DNA of 64,000 nt from Dyadobacter arcticus. GTDB lineage: Bacteria > Bacteroidota > Bacteroidia > Cytophagales > Spirosomataceae. Where the stretch lies: contig NZ_JAASQJ010000002.1 in assembly GCF_011762185.1 (NCBI RefSeq), positions 620,001 through 684,000 of the forward strand, in the 5' to 3' direction. The stretch's first letter is position 1. Each line of letters begins with the position of its first letter. Made by a program: the position numbers and the translations under genes. Positions 62,090 to 64,000 of the stretch are shown piece after piece. Under the pieces are notes generated by a model. It was not told where the DNA came from. It ran no database searches and saw nothing but the letters and a program-made list of their open reading frames with translations.

Positions 62090-64000
62090 ATGAGAATTGT
62101 TTTTTACACCACACTGTGGGTTATATGCAGCTTCATCCTGATCAAACCAAATGCCACTGCGCAAGTAAGATTGCCAGGCAATGTACAAATGCCGGGCGGC
62201 AGCCAAGGATCGAGAAGCACGGGCGGAGCGGCACAGGGAGGAGCAGTGCTGGACGATAGTACCAAAAGCATTTACGGTCCGCAAACGACGTTTCACTACT
62301 TTGAGAATGATATTCTAAATAACAGAGATTCAACACGTTACAGGGTAGATACGAGCCTTACCAACTTTCACAGGTGGACGCCTATGGACCGGTCGTGGGG
62401 CAAGCTCGTCGATCTTGGAAACACGGTTACTGCCACGCGATACCTCTTTTTTCAGCCTCGCCAGGACATTGGGACACAGCTTGGGATGCGCGCCTACGAC
62501 GAGTATGCCATCAAGCAGGATGAGGTGCAATACATGGACACGCGCTCGCAGCATACTGAACTCGACTTCATATCCGGCGCAAGAAAAACATCATTAGGAA
62601 GGTTTGCCTACACGCAAAACGTGCATTCCCGCTTCAATTTCGGCCTTCGAGCGCAAAGACTTACCTCCAATAAGCAATATGGATTTGTCAATAATTTAAA
62701 TGCCGGTGCATTCCTAGGACAGAATTGGACGCTCCTGATGCACACCAGCTTTTTTTCAAAAAACAAAAAATACCTGATCCTCGCCCATTACAGGCACATG
62801 AACCAGAAAGTGCGCGAGCAGGGTGGCGTTATACCCAATGTGGGTGCGGATGGGATTGTTGAGGATTTCTCTTACGATGGCGCAGCCAATATTAGCGATG
62901 ATGCCAATTCCTGGGAGCGACGCCATGTTTTTCACATTTATCAGCAGTACCGCCTGGCGAATGGGTTTCAGATTTTCCAACAGGCGGATTATAACAGTAC
63001 CCTCAACCGGTTTACCGACCTGGCTCTGGAACGCGGGCTGGACAAAGGAATATACCCGGTCGCAAGGTTTGATTCTACCGAAACAAGGCAAAATCTGTTT
63101 TACAAACTGTTTGACAACAAAGTCGGGATCAAAGGATTTTACTCAGGATTCAATTACCGTGCTTATGTGCGGCAACGTTTCTATGGCATGCGGGCAACTA
63201 GCCAGGGTGGGAACGACGTTGGAAATCCTTATACCACATACCGCACAGGACTTAAATTCGACAATATCATCGGTGCCTGGCTTGGATATTACCTGAAAGA
63301 TTCTGTCCAATACCTCACCGCAGAAGCCGATCTGAACCTGGCTGCCAATGTGGAATACAGGCTGAAAGGCGAGTTGAATACCAAGTGGGGAAAGGCCGGA
63401 TTTCAAAGCATTCAAACAGCTGCTGATTTGCTGGCGCAGCGTTACCTGAGCAATCATTTTGTCTGGAAAAATAATTTCGATCCTACCAAAGTGCAGACGA
63501 TTTATGCGTCGCTGCCCCTCAAAACAGAGAAAGTCGAGTTTGTACCAGAGATTCAGATCCATCAGGTCAATGATTATATTTATTATGATACGGCGGCCGT
63601 TCCTCGACAATTAAATGCTGGTTTCCGTTTATTAAGAGTTGGTTTCAATTCGGGTATTCACCTGAAAAGATGGAATTTCACAGCGATGGGTTACCTCACA
63701 TTGAATGATAACAAGGATGTGATCCGCGTCCCAACCGCGTTTGCAAGTGGCGAGGTTACCTTCGATTTTGTGTATGCCAAGGTGCTGTTCGTCCAGCTTG
63801 GACTTGCGGCAAGATACCGTTCTGCTTATCTCGCCGACGCTTATATGCCTGTTACCCAACAGTTTCACTTACAAAACGAAACCAGGCTCGACCAGAATGT
63901 GGTGGTGGATGTGTTTGGGAACGTTCGTATCAAAAGGGTCAGGTTGTTTTTCAAAATGGCTTACCTTAACCAGGGCGGACAATTTAAGCTTTTCCCAAAG
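62090..64000 (+). CDS. Putative porin (Porin_10 type), partial at right edge
   Basis: An open frame from the ATG at 62090 to the window end without a stop, at least 636 residues. Signal peptide (MRIVFYTTLWVICSF ... ATAQ), a Gly/Ser-rich linker, then an outer-membrane beta-barrel pattern with alternating strands (GLRAQRLTSNKQYGFVNN, RHVFHIYQQYRLANGFQIF, LFYKLFDNKVGIKGFY). It resembles the large putative porin family of Bacteroidota (Porin_10). Close spacing to lpxK suggests an envelope operon. The C-terminus lies beyond 64000. Confidence 0.8.
   Translation, partial: MRIVFYTTLWVICSFILIKPNATAQVRLPGNVQMPGGSQGSRSTGGAAQGGAVLDDSTKSIYGPQTTFHYFENDILNNRDSTRYRVDTSLTNFHRWTPMDRSWGKLVDLGNTVTATRYLFFQPRQDIGTQLGMRAYDEYAIKQDEVQYMDTRSQHTELDFISGARKTSLGRFAYTQNVHSRFNFGLRAQRLTSNKQYGFVNNLNAGAFLGQNWTLLMHTSFFSKNKKYLILAHYRHMNQKVREQGGVIPNVGADGIVEDFSYDGAANISDDANSWERRHVFHIYQQYRLANGFQIFQQADYNSTLNRFTDLALERGLDKGIYPVARFDSTETRQNLFYKLFDNKVGIKGFYSGFNYRAYVRQRFYGMRATSQGGNDVGNPYTTYRTGLKFDNIIGAWLGYYLKDSVQYLTAEADLNLAANVEYRLKGELNTKWGKAGFQSIQTAADLLAQRYLSNHFVWKNNFDPTKVQTIYASLPLKTEKVEFVPEIQIHQVNDYIYYDTAAVPRQLNAGFRLLRVGFNSGIHLKRWNFTAMGYLTLNDNKDVIRVPTAFASGEVTFDFVYAKVLFVQLGLAARYRSAYLADAYMPVTQQFHLQNETRLDQNVVVDVFGNVRIKRVRLFFKMAYLNQGGQFKLFPK

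Overview
The window looks like chromosomal DNA of a member of the Bacteroidota, most likely a Cytophagales relative of Dyadobacter or Spirosoma; this is inferred from gene content, not from a database match. The pointers are TonB-dependent receptor architecture, an lpxK gene, a Porin_10-type outer-membrane protein, FtsX-type permease next to a PadR relic, tandem-PAS hybrid kinases, promoter-like boxes of the TAnnTTTG type, and a tmRNA whose tag reads GESTYAMAA, close to the tags known from Bacteroides.

Layout. 1-6.4 kb: a TetR repressor with a palindromic operator candidate and an FAD monooxygenase, a resolvase/GH92 chimeric relic, an amidohydrolase, a histidine kinase and a CheB relic. 6.5-14 kb: a decayed hybrid kinase, a response regulator and a very large double-core hybrid kinase, all on the minus strand. 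14.2-18.2 kb: secreted sugar-oxidation proteins (PQQ-type dehydrogenase, SMP-30-like protein, dihaem cytochrome c) and an alcohol dehydrogenase relic. 18.4-23.4 kb: an astacin-like lipoprotein protease, two paralogous alpha/beta hydrolases, an AraC regulator and an NTF2-like protein.

23.9-39.1 kb is the main find: a minus-strand biosynthetic cluster for a ribosomally made, modified peptide. It has a 28-residue double-glycine leader followed by a 60-residue Ser/Thr-rich core with a single Cys, a LanB dehydratase split into a glutamylation protein and a SpaB_C-type elimination protein, a C39-peptidase ABC exporter, an HlyD adaptor, a C39-like/VKOR-like/thioredoxin protein whose VKOR cysteines are lost, three glycosyltransferases, and a lipoprotein with two DUF2927-like halves. 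No LanC cyclase is visible, so the product may be a dehydrated and perhaps glycosylated peptide rather than a classical lanthipeptide. A terminator-like hairpin follows the precursor gene.

39.7-53 kb holds small metabolic, regulatory and efflux genes (FtsX permease, RidA proteins, quinone reductase/AraC pair, WYL regulator, flavin reductase) mixed with many gene relics: PadR and NTF2-like genes each stopped by one in-frame TGA, DUF1016 nuclease, IS3 transposase and VOC fragments. 53.1-54.2 kb has a broken tyrosine integrase beside the tmRNA gene and a second, degenerate copy of the tmRNA 3' end, the scar of an element that integrated there. 54.4-64 kb returns to core functions: a TonB-dependent receptor, a CPBP protease, an M56 relic, a HigBA locus with a frameshifted toxin, then hemF, menC, lpxK and a porin that runs off the right edge.
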